From positions 1 to 42,784 of the forward strand of contig CATLPG010000023.1 of NCBI GenBank assembly GCA_950054195.1: a stretch of 42,784 nucleotides of DNA. Direction: 5' to 3'. Position 1 is the stretch's first letter, and each line of letters begins with the position of its first letter. Of this stretch, positions 27,492 to 36,407 are shown piece by piece. The DNA comes from an uncultured Saccharospirillaceae bacterium (GTDB lineage: Bacteria > Bacteroidota > Bacteroidia > Flavobacteriales_D > CAJJDF01). Under the pieces are notes generated by a model, which saw only the letters and a program-made list of their open reading frames with translations, made no database searches and had not been told where the DNA came from. The translations under genes and the position numbers were made by a program.

Positions 27492-29723
27492 TTGATATTA
27501 AAACGAACAAATAAATCAGAGGGCATATCCTCAGTTTTTTGCTGGGGTATGCTTATCCTGTTTTCTAATTTAGGATTTGGTCAGGAAACAATTAAAGTCA
27601 TTACTGATACTAAAGATCCAATTCCTTACGCTCATTTAACAATTAAGTGTGATAATAAAGAAATTCATACAATAGCAAATGCCACAGGAGAATTTCAAAG
27701 ACCTGTAGACTGTGATACTATGGAAGTTAAAATCAAAGCTTTGGGCTTTGCTACCTCTTGGAAAAAGGTAACTCCTTCTACTTCTTTTATAAAATTAGCT
27801 CCTCAAGATATTGTAATGAGTGAGTTAGTAGTTACCGGACAGTATGCTCCAGAAAGTGTTGATCAATCGATCAATAAAGTTAGGATAATTGACAGCAAGC
27901 GAATTCAAGCTCAGGGTGCTGTAAACTTGCAGGAAGTTATGGAGCAAGAAATGAATATCCGTGTTTCGCAAGATCAATTTTTAGGTTCATCCATGAGTAT
28001 TCAAGGATTATCGGGTGAGAATATCAAAATACTTGTAGATGGTGTTCCTGTTATTGGACGTCAAAATGGTAATATTGACTTGTCTCAACTCAACCTAAAT
28101 CAGGTAGAACGTATAGAAATTGTTGAAGGCCCAATGTCTGTTAATTATGGTACAAATGCACTAGCCGGCACCATTAATATTATTACAAAGCAACCTACTG
28201 AAAAGCTAGCTGGCTCGATTACTTCCTATGTAGAAAATGTTGGACAATACAATGTTAGCGGTCAAGTATCAACTACGGTCAAAAAAACAAATATTGGTTT
28301 TCATGGAGGGAGAAACTTTTTTAATGGGTTTTCTTTATCAGATTCGGGCAGAGTTCAGCAATGGAAACCCAAAGAACAATTCTTTGGAGGAATTTCAATC
28401 GCTCGTAAAATTAAACAAACAACACTTTCTTTAAAGTCTGATGGGTTTCAAGAAAAATTGATCGTGAGAGGTGCACCACGTGCTCCTTATTACGAAACTG
28501 CCTTTGATGATTATTATTATACGACTCGTTTTACCAATCAACTATCTATCGACCATCAGTATAAAAAGCCTTGGAAGTTAAATATTGTTGCTGCTTACAA
28601 TCATTACAAACGTGAAAAAATTGGGTTCTTAAAGAATTTAGTAACGGTAGAGAACCAAGAATTAACAGCTCCAGAATCTAAAGACACAAGTGTTTTTAAT
28701 TTAATGATGAGTCGAGGAAGTATCTCATATGTTAAGGAAGATGCTAAAATTAATGGACAATTAGGTTATGATATAAACATTGAACAATCAAGAGGTAAAA
28801 GAATTGAAGATCAAACCAGAGAAATTGGAGATTATGCCCTGTTTGGAAGTCTATCATTTGACCCTGTTAAAAAGCTGAGCATAAAATCAGGAATTAGATA
28901 TGCCTACAATACACAATACTCCTCTCCTATTATTCCTTCGGTTAATTTAAAGTATCAAGCCAGTGAGCATTTATCGTTTCGATCATCCTATGGAAGGGGT
29001 TTTCGCTCACCCTCGCTAAAAGAACTCTATTTTTTATTTGTTGATATCAATCATAACATACAAGGCAATCAAAATTTATTGGCTGAAACATCCAATAACT
29101 ATATGTTACAAATGACTTATAAAAGAGGGATTAAACGTGGAGTTTATGATTTTAATTTAGGAGGATTCTACAATGATGTTTCTAATCAGATTGCCTTAAC
29201 ACTTGTAGATCAAGCTTCTCAACTGTATACTTACCAAAATATTGGTCAGTTTTACTCAAACGGCATCAATTTTAGTTCAGGATTTAGGTATAAAACCTAT
29301 AAGACACATTTCGGCTATTCATATATTGGTAGGTATAATATTAATCATGAAACAAACCCAGAAATTCAGGCGTTTAATTACTCTCCTGAACTTGTAGGTA
29401 ATTTTATTTATGAAGTTGAAGAATGGAGAACTTCGTTTAGTTTATTTTACAAATACAATGGGAAGCTTTTGGGGTACCAACTGAGTGATTTTGGAGATGT
29501 TACATCTTTTGAAATCCCAGCTTACAGCATGATGGATGCAAGTATTACTCATTTACTATTTAAAAAGAGATTAAACCTAACGGGTGGTGTAAAGAACATC
29601 TTTAACGTAACAAATTTACAATCTAATGTTTCAGGAGGCATTCACCAATCAAGTGATGGGACTACATCAATTGGTTGGGGAAGATCATTTTTTATTCAGA
29701 TAAGTTATACATTTGCTAAATAG
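27492..29723 (+). CDS. TonB-dependent outer-membrane receptor, HmuR-like
   Basis: Ligand-gated outer-membrane channel of 743 residues. After a signal peptide (ending NLGFGQ) it has a carboxypeptidase-like domain (about 35-110), a plug domain (NLQEVMEQEMNIRVSQDQF, IQGLSGENIKILVDGVPVIG, VERIEIVEGPMSVNYGTNALAGTINIIT) and a 22-stranded-type barrel ending FFIQISYTFAK. A barrel segment reads GRGFRSPSLKELYF, then VDINHNIQGNQNLLAE, resembling the FRAP/NPNL box with an intervening histidine of heme receptors. TTG at 27492 is the likely start, directly after the stop of the HmuY-like gene; the first in-frame ATG would destroy the signal peptide. Heme as substrate is likely but not certain. Confidence 0.85.
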   Translation: MILKRTNKSEGISSVFCWGMLILFSNLGFGQETIKVITDTKDPIPYAHLTIKCDNKEIHTIANATGEFQRPVDCDTMEVKIKALGFATSWKKVTPSTSFIKLAPQDIVMSELVVTGQYAPESVDQSINKVRIIDSKRIQAQGAVNLQEVMEQEMNIRVSQDQFLGSSMSIQGLSGENIKILVDGVPVIGRQNGNIDLSQLNLNQVERIEIVEGPMSVNYGTNALAGTINIITKQPTEKLAGSITSYVENVGQYNVSGQVSTTVKKTNIGFHGGRNFFNGFSLSDSGRVQQWKPKEQFFGGISIARKIKQTTLSLKSDGFQEKLIVRGAPRAPYYETAFDDYYYTTRFTNQLSIDHQYKKPWKLNIVAAYNHYKREKIGFLKNLVTVENQELTAPESKDTSVFNLMMSRGSISYVKEDAKINGQLGYDINIEQSRGKRIEDQTREIGDYALFGSLSFDPVKKLSIKSGIRYAYNTQYSSPIIPSVNLKYQASEHLSFRSSYGRGFRSPSLKELYFLFVDINHNIQGNQNLLAETSNNYMLQMTYKRGIKRGVYDFNLGGFYNDVSNQIALTLVDQASQLYTYQNIGQFYSNGINFSSGFRYKTYKTHFGYSYIGRYNINHETNPEIQAFNYSPELVGNFIYEVEEWRTSFSLFYKYNGKLLGYQLSDFGDVTSFEIPAYSMMDASITHLLFKKRLNLTGGVKNIFNVTNLQSNVSGGIHQSSDGTTSIGWGRSFFIQISYTFAK

Positions 29724-30748
29724 TGATTAAGCAGATACATAGTACTCTTTTAATTATTCTTTTACTCGGTTTAACCAGCTGCGAAAGGAAAGAAAAGCCT
29801 ATTGCTCCATATGATCGTGGAGGAATCGTAGCTAATCAAGTAGGTATTATTGAGAATAATGCTTACACAAATCAAGTATACTTCAATTTAGCTAATAATA
29901 CAGAAGTAAAAACGGTTAATCGTACCATTTGGGATTTATCTTTCAATACAAAAACAAACGAAATTAGACTCAATAGTTCCAATTTTATTACAGTCATAAA
30001 TACGGAAGACACTAACTTTTCAGCTATTACTTCAAGCGCCCCTCCTACAGATTATGATCACTCGAATGGAAACGAGGATTCTGTAGCATTAAAAGGTATG
30101 TTTACTAGCCAGGGGGTAACTAAACATGTTTTTGTTGTAGATAGAGGTCAAAATCCAATACCCATTGGAAGTGTTCCAAACCCAGCTCCATACCAAAGAG
30201 GAACTAAAAAAGTACAACTTTTGGAAGTCTCAGAGTCAAATTATCTAATAAAGTATGCTAATTTAAGTGGGAGTAATGAAAATACATTAAGCATTCCTAG
30301 GGACACTACTCAAAATTTCATTTATTTTTCTTTTGATAATACTGGTAGCATCGTATCTGTAGAACCTCCTAAACAAAGTTGGGATCTTATTTTCACCCGT
30401 TATACAACGGTTGCAAAACTTATTAGCACGCAAGAAACAAAAGATTACTTGGTTACCGGTGTACTAATTAATAAATGGCAAGGGGTTAAAGGAGTTAAAG
30501 TAAATAATAAATCTTACGAGCAAATTACCATTGACGACTTAGCAAATTATTCACTTACTGATTCTCTAGATGTTATAGGTTATGATTGGAAACTTTTTGA
30601 TGATGTACAAGACAGTTATTCTATCAATCCTAGCAGAAGTTACCTTATTCAAGATCAACAAGGTTTTTATTACAAGTTACGCTTTACTGATTTTTACAAC
30701 AATCAAGGAGAACGTGGTTACTCATCTTTTGAATTCCAGAAACTATAA
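29723..30748 (+). CDS. HmuY-like lipoprotein
   Basis: Predicted surface lipoprotein of 341 residues with a lipobox cysteine at C20 (LLLGLTSCERKE). It has two HmuY-type segments: QVYFNLANNTEVKTVNRTIWDLSFNTKTNEIRLN near the N-terminus and PKQSWDLIFTRYTTV in the middle. The end (VIGYDWKLFDDV, SYLIQDQQGFYYKLRFTDFYN, GYSSFEFQKL) matches the body of the secreted protein at 26241-27491. The GTG start at 29723 shares a base with the receptor stop (TAGTG), indicating coupled translation. HmuY itself is a lipoprotein that passes heme to HmuR, which this cluster resembles. Confidence 0.82.
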   Translation: MIKQIHSTLLIILLLGLTSCERKEKPIAPYDRGGIVANQVGIIENNAYTNQVYFNLANNTEVKTVNRTIWDLSFNTKTNEIRLNSSNFITVINTEDTNFSAITSSAPPTDYDHSNGNEDSVALKGMFTSQGVTKHVFVVDRGQNPIPIGSVPNPAPYQRGTKKVQLLEVSESNYLIKYANLSGSNENTLSIPRDTTQNFIYFSFDNTGSIVSVEPPKQSWDLIFTRYTTVAKLISTQETKDYLVTGVLINKWQGVKGVKVNNKSYEQITIDDLANYSLTDSLDVIGYDWKLFDDVQDSYSINPSRSYLIQDQQGFYYKLRFTDFYNNQGERGYSSFEFQKL

Positions 30749-30765
30749 TTGATGAAACCCTTCTT

Positions 30766-31692
30766 TTAAGGATAAATCTTTTCTCCTATTCTTTGCTCTA
30801 TCCCTTCAATTCCTTGCAGTCCACCTGTATGAATCACTAATAGCTTATCTTTTTGGCTAAACCTTCCTTTTTTTATTAAATCTAACAAACCATAAGCCAT
30901 TTTACCATTGTAGATTGCATCCCATTTAATATGATGTGCATTATAAAATTCACCAAGAAACTCTATAAGCTCGGGAGAAATTTTAGCGTACCCTCCAAAA
31001 TGATAATCGGTAACTAATTCCACCCTGCTCATTATATCTTCAACAAATTCTTGATCTGCATCTATCATATGAATAAAACGAATCATTTCATCCTTAATAA
31101 ACGCTCCTCCTTTTAATGCTGGAAAAACCAATAGCTTTTGGTGTGGTTTTAGCATTAATGCAATACCAGCTGCTGTGCACCCAGTACCTGCCGGACAAAG
31201 AATATGAGTGTATTGTTCATCCTCTTTTGTTAAAATTTCCATACATCCATTCAACCCATAGTAGTTACTTCCTCCTTCAGGGATCATATAAAATGCTCCA
31301 AGTTGATCACATAATTGCTCTTTAACTTCAAAGCTATCTTTCTCTTTATAAGTTGATCGATCAAGGTAATGTAATTTCATTCCCCAAGAAACGGCATTAC
31401 TAAGTGTAGGATTTAGTGGCAAATGTTCTTCTCCCCGAATTACACCAATGGTCTCAAAACCATAAAGCTTACCAGCTGCTGCTGTAGCAGATATGTGGTT
31501 TGAGTATGCCCCTCCAAAAGTAAGTATGGTGCTATTACCTCTTAGTTTGGCCTGTTCAAGATTATATTTAAGCTTTCGCCATTTATTTCCACCAATAGTG
31601 GGGTGAATGAGATCTTCCCTACGAATATCAATTTGAATAATATTATATTGTGAACCTAAAGGTATTTCTACTGTAGAAGTGGCGACTTCCAT
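30766..31692 (-). CDS. PLP-dependent enzyme of the ACC deaminase/D-cysteine desulfhydrase family
   Basis: Cytoplasmic pyridoxal-phosphate enzyme of 308 residues. The probable PLP lysine is K37 (GGNKWRKLKYNLEQA), followed by the substrate loop GGAYSNHISATAAAG and a glycine-rich phosphate-binding loop (CPAGTGCTAAGIAL). The C-terminus has HTGGLQGIEG. Family members act as 1-aminocyclopropane-1-carboxylate deaminase or D-cysteine desulfhydrase; bacterial genes of this kind more often encode the latter activity, and sequence alone does not decide. It shares one base with the end of the TraB/GumN lipoprotein gene. Confidence 0.85.
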   Translation of the reverse strand: MEVATSTVEIPLGSQYNIIQIDIRREDLIHPTIGGNKWRKLKYNLEQAKLRGNSTILTFGGAYSNHISATAAAGKLYGFETIGVIRGEEHLPLNPTLSNAVSWGMKLHYLDRSTYKEKDSFEVKEQLCDQLGAFYMIPEGGSNYYGLNGCMEILTKEDEQYTHILCPAGTGCTAAGIALMLKPHQKLLVFPALKGGAFIKDEMIRFIHMIDADQEFVEDIMSRVELVTDYHFGGYAKISPELIEFLGEFYNAHHIKWDAIYNGKMAYGLLDLIKKGRFSQKDKLLVIHTGGLQGIEGIEQRIGEKIYP

Positions 31693-32600
31693 TACTTGTT
31701 ATCAATCGGTTTTACAGTGTAACCTTCTTTACGAAGTAATTCAATGACTCCTTTTTCTTCTGGGAGATGTGCTGCTCCAACAGCAATAAAACATTGCTTT
31801 TCTTGAATTAAAGAGTCGATAGTAGCTATCCAACGGTTGTTTCTATCAGTTAAAAATTCTTCTTTGCTGTTTTGCATGAGCTCTTTGCTATGCTCACTTT
31901 CATTCATAAAGCTAGCTAAGCCATCAATATCTTGACTTTTATACAATTCAATCAACTTATCAAATTCACCTAAAGCAACATCCATGCTATCTATTGTACG
32001 AACAAGCATTGCCACTTGATCATCCATTGGAATAGAGCCAAACACCTCCATTTGGAATGCTAATGTTTCTAATCCAACATTTTCAAGTTTTTTCTTTTTA
32101 GCAATTTTAGAAAACTCGAGTTCATAAGATTTTGTTTCATCTCCAAAAGCTGTAACTAATAATTGCTGTTGAATCACCATAGGCGATAGTTTTGAAAACA
32201 TCATATCAAACATAGGTTTTTGAACACCCATATGTTTTTCAAACAGAGAAACTACTTTTAAATATTGTTCTTCCGTTAATAAACTATCAAGTGTTACTCC
32301 ATCAGCCATTGTCATTTTAGACATATCCGCAGCCATTAAGGCTCCTAATTCTACTTCAGTTACCAAAACATCCGAAGTTGACAATAGTTTTCTGGTAATA
32401 TCGGTAAGAATAAAGTCATCTTTACTGATGATATGGATCGTACCATATAGGTAAGAAGGTTCTTTTAATTCATTCCCGCTAACCTCCCAAAGCAACGTTT
32501 GATTATCTTCTTTATAATCATAGTTTACTTCTTTCTTTTTTTTATCTGAGCATGATAGTCCTAAAAAACTGAAAATGCTAATGGCTACAAGTTGTTTCAT
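31692..32600 (-). CDS. TraB/GumN family lipoprotein
   Basis: Predicted lipoprotein of 302 residues with cysteine C17 in FLGLSCSDK. The family signature is clear: LLWEVSGNELKEPSYLYGTIHII (the GTxH motif), a glutamate-containing TEVEL strand, and near the C-terminus CFIAVGAAHLPEEKGVIELLRKEGYTVKPI. The GxxH motifs and glutamates suggest a metal-dependent hydrolase of the TIKI/TraB type, but no substrate is known for the bacterial proteins. It is co-transcribed with the PLP enzyme (1-base overlap) and the small lipoprotein upstream (9-bp gap). Confidence 0.85.
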   Translation of the reverse strand: MKQLVAISIFSFLGLSCSDKKKKEVNYDYKEDNQTLLWEVSGNELKEPSYLYGTIHIISKDDFILTDITRKLLSTSDVLVTEVELGALMAADMSKMTMADGVTLDSLLTEEQYLKVVSLFEKHMGVQKPMFDMMFSKLSPMVIQQQLLVTAFGDETKSYELEFSKIAKKKKLENVGLETLAFQMEVFGSIPMDDQVAMLVRTIDSMDVALGEFDKLIELYKSQDIDGLASFMNESEHSKELMQNSKEEFLTDRNNRWIATIDSLIQEKQCFIAVGAAHLPEEKGVIELLRKEGYTVKPIDNK

Positions 32601-32609
32601 GTTTACAAA

Positions 32610-33233
32610 TTAAAATTCAATATCTGCTGATTTACTTAACTTAACAAAGTTTTTGTAAAGATTTTCTGCTTCTGCTTGTAATGAAATGACCTTATCGACT
32701 TTTTCTTGAAAATTAAATTTTTTATTCTGATTTACAACAAATTTAGCGTCAAAAGTATCCAATTCCTGCCAACTTTCACTATATGCAGTCATTTCAGAAA
32801 AAAATACACAAAGCTTGTCTAAACTATCGCAAAAGGCCAACATTTTATCAGAAAAACCTTCAATCTCATTAGCTTCAACATCTGTGGATTTAACAAACTT
32901 ATTTAGCTCAAAACCCTTTTGATCAAGCAAAAAATGTTTTGAAAACCAATGTAATAAATTAACTTTTTGTTTTAAAAAATAAAACTCTTTTTCGGCTCTT
33001 TCATATTCAGAAATGATGTTAGTTAATTCTTGTTTATTAATAATATCATAAACATATCTATTTATTAATTTCGTTTGTGAAACTAACATGGAAACATCAT
33101 GTGGTAATTTATAAAATTTGAACTTAAGCAAACCTATTTGTCTGTAGCTAATTTCATTAAACTCCAAGCTTCTATCAACTTCCCCAGAACAGCTAACAAA
33201 TAACAAAACAACAAAGACTAATTTTCTCATCAA
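32610..33233 (-). CDS. Small lipoprotein of unknown function
   Basis: A 207-residue protein I cannot assign to a family. The N-terminus is a lipoprotein signal (MMRKLVFVVLLFVSCSGE, cysteine C15). The rest is predicted to be almost entirely helical and rich in Lys, Glu and Phe, with long amphipathic stretches (IISEYERAEKEFYFLKQKVNLLHWF, VDKVISLQAEAENLYKNFVKL) that could form a helical bundle. It is the first gene of a three-gene minus-strand run with the TraB/GumN lipoprotein and the PLP enzyme. It diverges from the PorV-like gene. Confidence 0.75.
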   Translation of the reverse strand: MMRKLVFVVLLFVSCSGEVDRSLEFNEISYRQIGLLKFKFYKLPHDVSMLVSQTKLINRYVYDIINKQELTNIISEYERAEKEFYFLKQKVNLLHWFSKHFLLDQKGFELNKFVKSTDVEANEIEGFSDKMLAFCDSLDKLCVFFSEMTAYSESWQELDTFDAKFVVNQNKKFNFQEKVDKVISLQAEAENLYKNFVKLSKSADIEF

Positions 33234-33238
33234 TAGTT

Positions 33239-33263
33239 TAACTTTGTATTAAATTCAAATGTA
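33239..33263. promoter_or_regulatory. Candidate divergent -7 elements
   Basis: The short divergent gap holds TAACTTTG on the plus strand (33239-33246), pointing toward the PorV-like gene, and TACATTTG on the minus strand (33263-33256), pointing toward the lipoprotein gene. Both fit TAnnTTTG but neither has a good TTTG at 19 bp. Overlapping divergent promoters are possible. Confidence 0.35.
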
Positions 33264-33324
33264 CAGTTTTTTTTTGTTGGTAGGTTGTCCTATATTTATC
33301 ACTTGTAGAAGAAAACTACTCCAA

Positions 33325-34143
33325 ATGATTAAAAATTTATTACTTCCTCTAGCCTTGGTATTTTCTTTATCAGCAGTTGCAGGGAACGAAAATTTCCCCA
33401 TTGGCGCTAGAGCAACAGGAATGGGAAACACAGGATTAACATTATCTGATGTTTGGTCAACGCATTACAACCAAGCTGGTTTGGCAAACGTTCGCTTAAT
33501 TTCTGCTGGTATATCTTACGAAAGTCGTTTTTTACAATCGGACCTAGGTATCTCTAGTTTTGCTTTCGCTTTACCAATTAAAAGTGGAACATTTGGATTA
33601 AATTATACAGGTTTTGGTGGTAGCTTGTATAATCAATCAAAGGTTGGATTATCCTATGCGATGAAATTTAGCCCTGATATTAGTGGAGGTATTAGCATCA
33701 ATTATCACAATACGCGTTTAGGAGGAGTTTATGGCGGATCAAACGCATTTACATTTGAAGCTGGTGTACTAGCCAAGGTTACAAAAAACCTTCAAATTGG
33801 TTGTCATATTTTTAATCCAACACAATCTAAACTTAATGATTATCAAGACGAGATTATTCCTACCGTTGTTCGATTAGGTTTACGCTATGATTTTTCTGAA
33901 AAAGTAGTAACTCAAATAGAAGTTGAAAAAGATATTGATTTCTCTCCTGTTTACAAGGCAGGGATTGAATATCATCCTTCTGATGTGTTGTATATACGAA
34001 CTGGTATTTCTACTAATCCTTCTTTACCTAGTATTGGTATTGGTTTAAAATTTGATCAGTTTAACATTGATGTAGCAAGTACCTTTCATCCTGTTTTAGG
34101 CGTTACTCCTGCTTTTGGATTGAGATATAATTTAGACAAGTAA
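33325..34143 (+). CDS. PorV/PorQ-like outer-membrane beta-barrel protein
   Basis: Predicted outer-membrane barrel of 272 residues. I chose the ATG at 33325 because it gives a clean signal peptide (MIKNLLLPLALVFSLSAVAGNENF); an ATG at 33259 would add 22 residues that do not fit. The mature N-terminus FPIGARATGMGNTGLTLSDVWSTHYNQAGLANV is the signature of the FadL/PorV/PorQ-like Bacteroidota family. Repeated amphipathic strands follow, ending TPAFGLRYNLDK. PorV and PorQ serve T9SS cargo handling, but this family has many members. It lies 3 bp before the helix-hairpin-helix protein gene and they are surely co-transcribed. Confidence 0.78.
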   Translation: MIKNLLLPLALVFSLSAVAGNENFPIGARATGMGNTGLTLSDVWSTHYNQAGLANVRLISAGISYESRFLQSDLGISSFAFALPIKSGTFGLNYTGFGGSLYNQSKVGLSYAMKFSPDISGGISINYHNTRLGGVYGGSNAFTFEAGVLAKVTKNLQIGCHIFNPTQSKLNDYQDEIIPTVVRLGLRYDFSEKVVTQIEVEKDIDFSPVYKAGIEYHPSDVLYIRTGISTNPSLPSIGIGLKFDQFNIDVASTFHPVLGVTPAFGLRYNLDK

Positions 34144-34146
34144 TTT

Positions 34147-36237
34147 ATGAAGAAAGTTATTCTAATCATACTACTTTTCCCGATGTTGGGTTATTCTCAA
34201 AAAAATAGTGAACTTGAGAAAAATGAAATCATTGAGACTCGTATTGAGTACTTGAGTGGAGAAGATGAAGATCTAGATTATACAACCATTTTTGATAACC
34301 TATACTACTACTTTGATCATCCAATTAACCTAAACCAGGTTAACCAATTAGACAAGCTCCTTGACTTAAGCTTGGTGAACACTATTCAACTTAATGACCT
34401 AAAGCGTCATATTGAAGAAGAAGGAAAGCTAATTTCTATTTTTGAATTACAAGCTATCCCTACGTTTGATATGCAAACAATTCGAAACATTGAACCTTTT
34501 GTAAAAGTTTCAAGAGACTTTGATGATCCTAGCATTACAATTAAGGAAATCTTTAAGTATAGTAAGAGTGAAGTATATGTTAGGAATATTAGAGAATTAC
34601 AGAAACAAGAGGGCTTCTCCCCAATTGATGATGCTGAACTAGAAGAAAATCCAAATAAGAGATACTTAGGTAGTCCTGATAAGCTTTTTTTTCGTTACCG
34701 CTTTAAGTATCAAAATAAAATAAGTGTAAGTTTTTTAGGAGAGAAAGATCAAGGAGAAGAGTTTTTTAAAGGTTCACAAAAGCAAGGGTTTGATTTTTAT
34801 TCTGGGCACTTTTTTATTAAAGGTTTTGGTAAGTTTAAAGCACTTGCCATCGGTGATTACCATGCACAATTTGGACAAGGGCTTACTATTTGGACAGGTC
34901 AAGCATTTGGAAAATCAGCTGATGGTATTAATGGTATTAAGCGAAATGCCTATGGCCTTAAACCCTATGCTGCAGTTGATGAAAATAACTTTTTGAGAGG
35001 AGCTGCTACCACGCTAAGCTTAGGGAAGTTTGAAGTAACAGGTTTTGTTTCTAGAAAAAAAATTGATGCGAATATCGTTCAGGATACCATAGAAGAAGGG
35101 CAAGATATAGCGTTTTCTTCCTTTCAAGCTAGTGGATTTCATCGTACACCTGGCGAATTAGACGATAAAGATGCTGTTGGTGAATTTATTACTGGTGGTA
35201 GAGCTGCATATGTAGGAAAAAGATTAACCATAGGAACACAAGGTATTTACAGTCGATACGATGGTGTGTTTGATCGTAACCTTCAAATTTACAATCAATT
35301 TGATTTTAGTAATAGTCAAAACTCAGTATTTGGAGCTGATTATGATTATGTATATAAAAACTTTAATTTTTTCGGTGAAGTATCTCGAAGTCAAAATGGA
35401 GGAGTTGCTTACATTAATGGTGTATTGATTGCACTTGATCCAAGATTATCATTTACCATAACGCATCGAAGTTATGATAAAGACTTTCAAAACCTATCAG
35501 CCAATGCTTTAGCAGAAGGAAGTAGACCTATCAATGAAAAAGGGATATACATGGGGATGAGTTCTGTTTTAGGCAATGGTTTTACACTCACAGGATATTA
35601 CGATAAATTTCGTTTTCCTTGGTTAAGGTTTCAAACTGATAACATCAGTACGAATGGGTATGAAGCACTAGCTCAACTACATTATAAACCTAAAAGAGGT
35701 ACTACTATGTACTTTCGTATAAGAAGTCAAAATAAGCCAATCAATGATTTTGCTTCTGATGAAATTGAACGTATTAGACCAACTGTTGACCAACTACAGG
35801 TTAACTATCGTTTTAATATTACTTACAAAGTAAGTGACAATTGGTCATTACGTAATAGAGCTGAAGTTATTAATTACACCAGAGGAGATGCTGATAGGGA
35901 AGATGGGTATTTAATTTATCAAGATGTGATATACAAACCAATGGGAAAACCTTATTCGTTTAGTGGACGTTACGCGCTATTCCAAACGGATAGTTACAAC
36001 TCAAGAATATATGCTTATGAAAACGATGTTTTATACTATTTCTACATTCCTGCTTACTATAGAACAGGCTCTAGGTTTTATTTAACTGCCCGCTATAAAT
36101 ACCGTAAAACGTTCGATTTTTGGATAAGATATGGTGTTTGGCAATACCGTAACGAAGAATCTATATTATCAGGTTTAAGTGAAATTCAAGGTAATATTCG
36201 TTCGGATCTAAAGCTAGTTTTTAGATATTTGTTCTAA
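34147..36237 (+). CDS. Outer-membrane protein with N-terminal helix-hairpin-helix domain
   Basis: Predicted envelope protein of 696 residues. The signal peptide (MKKVILIILLFPMLGYSQ) is followed by an acidic segment and a ComEA-like helix-hairpin-helix region (about 57-120; PINLNQVNQLDKLLDLSLVNTIQLNDLKRHIEEEGKLISIFELQAI). The remaining 550 residues are rich in alternating aromatic strands (FFRYRFKYQNKISVSFLGEK, YRTGSRFYLTARYKYRKTFDFWIRYGVW) and end in a barrel-type phenylalanine (LKLVFRYLF). A barrel with a periplasmic helix-hairpin-helix plug is the simplest reading. The function is unknown; DNA binding is one possibility, protein contact another. Confidence 0.75.
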   Translation: MKKVILIILLFPMLGYSQKNSELEKNEIIETRIEYLSGEDEDLDYTTIFDNLYYYFDHPINLNQVNQLDKLLDLSLVNTIQLNDLKRHIEEEGKLISIFELQAIPTFDMQTIRNIEPFVKVSRDFDDPSITIKEIFKYSKSEVYVRNIRELQKQEGFSPIDDAELEENPNKRYLGSPDKLFFRYRFKYQNKISVSFLGEKDQGEEFFKGSQKQGFDFYSGHFFIKGFGKFKALAIGDYHAQFGQGLTIWTGQAFGKSADGINGIKRNAYGLKPYAAVDENNFLRGAATTLSLGKFEVTGFVSRKKIDANIVQDTIEEGQDIAFSSFQASGFHRTPGELDDKDAVGEFITGGRAAYVGKRLTIGTQGIYSRYDGVFDRNLQIYNQFDFSNSQNSVFGADYDYVYKNFNFFGEVSRSQNGGVAYINGVLIALDPRLSFTITHRSYDKDFQNLSANALAEGSRPINEKGIYMGMSSVLGNGFTLTGYYDKFRFPWLRFQTDNISTNGYEALAQLHYKPKRGTTMYFRIRSQNKPINDFASDEIERIRPTVDQLQVNYRFNITYKVSDNWSLRNRAEVINYTRGDADREDGYLIYQDVIYKPMGKPYSFSGRYALFQTDSYNSRIYAYENDVLYYFYIPAYYRTGSRFYLTARYKYRKTFDFWIRYGVWQYRNEESILSGLSEIQGNIRSDLKLVFRYLF

Positions 36238-36239
36238 TT

Positions 36240-36398
36240 ATGCTTAAACGATTTTTATATTACCTCAATCCTGTAACATTGTTTCAACCTTCTGATAAGG
36301 AAGAAAACTTTAATGTGAAAGCCATGCACGTAATAAATAGAGTTTCTATTTATCTGTTTATTATATGCTTAATTTTATTAGTGAGGAAGTATATTTAG
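36240..36398 (+). CDS. Small membrane protein, probably DUF6728
   Basis: A 52-codon reading frame from ATG 36240 to TAG 36398, 2 bp after the stop of the helix-hairpin-helix protein and 9 bp before the regulator gene. The product begins MLKRFLYYLNPVTLFQPSDK, continues NFNVKAMHVINRVSI, and ends with one hydrophobic helix (IYLFIICLILLV) and RKYI. The NxKxMHxINRxSI block before a single transmembrane helix is what I recall of the short Bacteroidota family DUF6728. The placement in a tight plus-strand run supports a real gene; function unknown. Confidence 0.7.
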   Translation: MLKRFLYYLNPVTLFQPSDKEENFNVKAMHVINRVSIYLFIICLILLVRKYI

Positions 36399-36407
36399 AA
36401 AATTTAA

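Noticed and set aside
32610-33233. Small lipoprotein as a toxin-immunity or phage-defence protein
   Set aside because: No motif, no partner gene of that type and no sign of horizontal transfer; only lipoprotein and helical character are supported.
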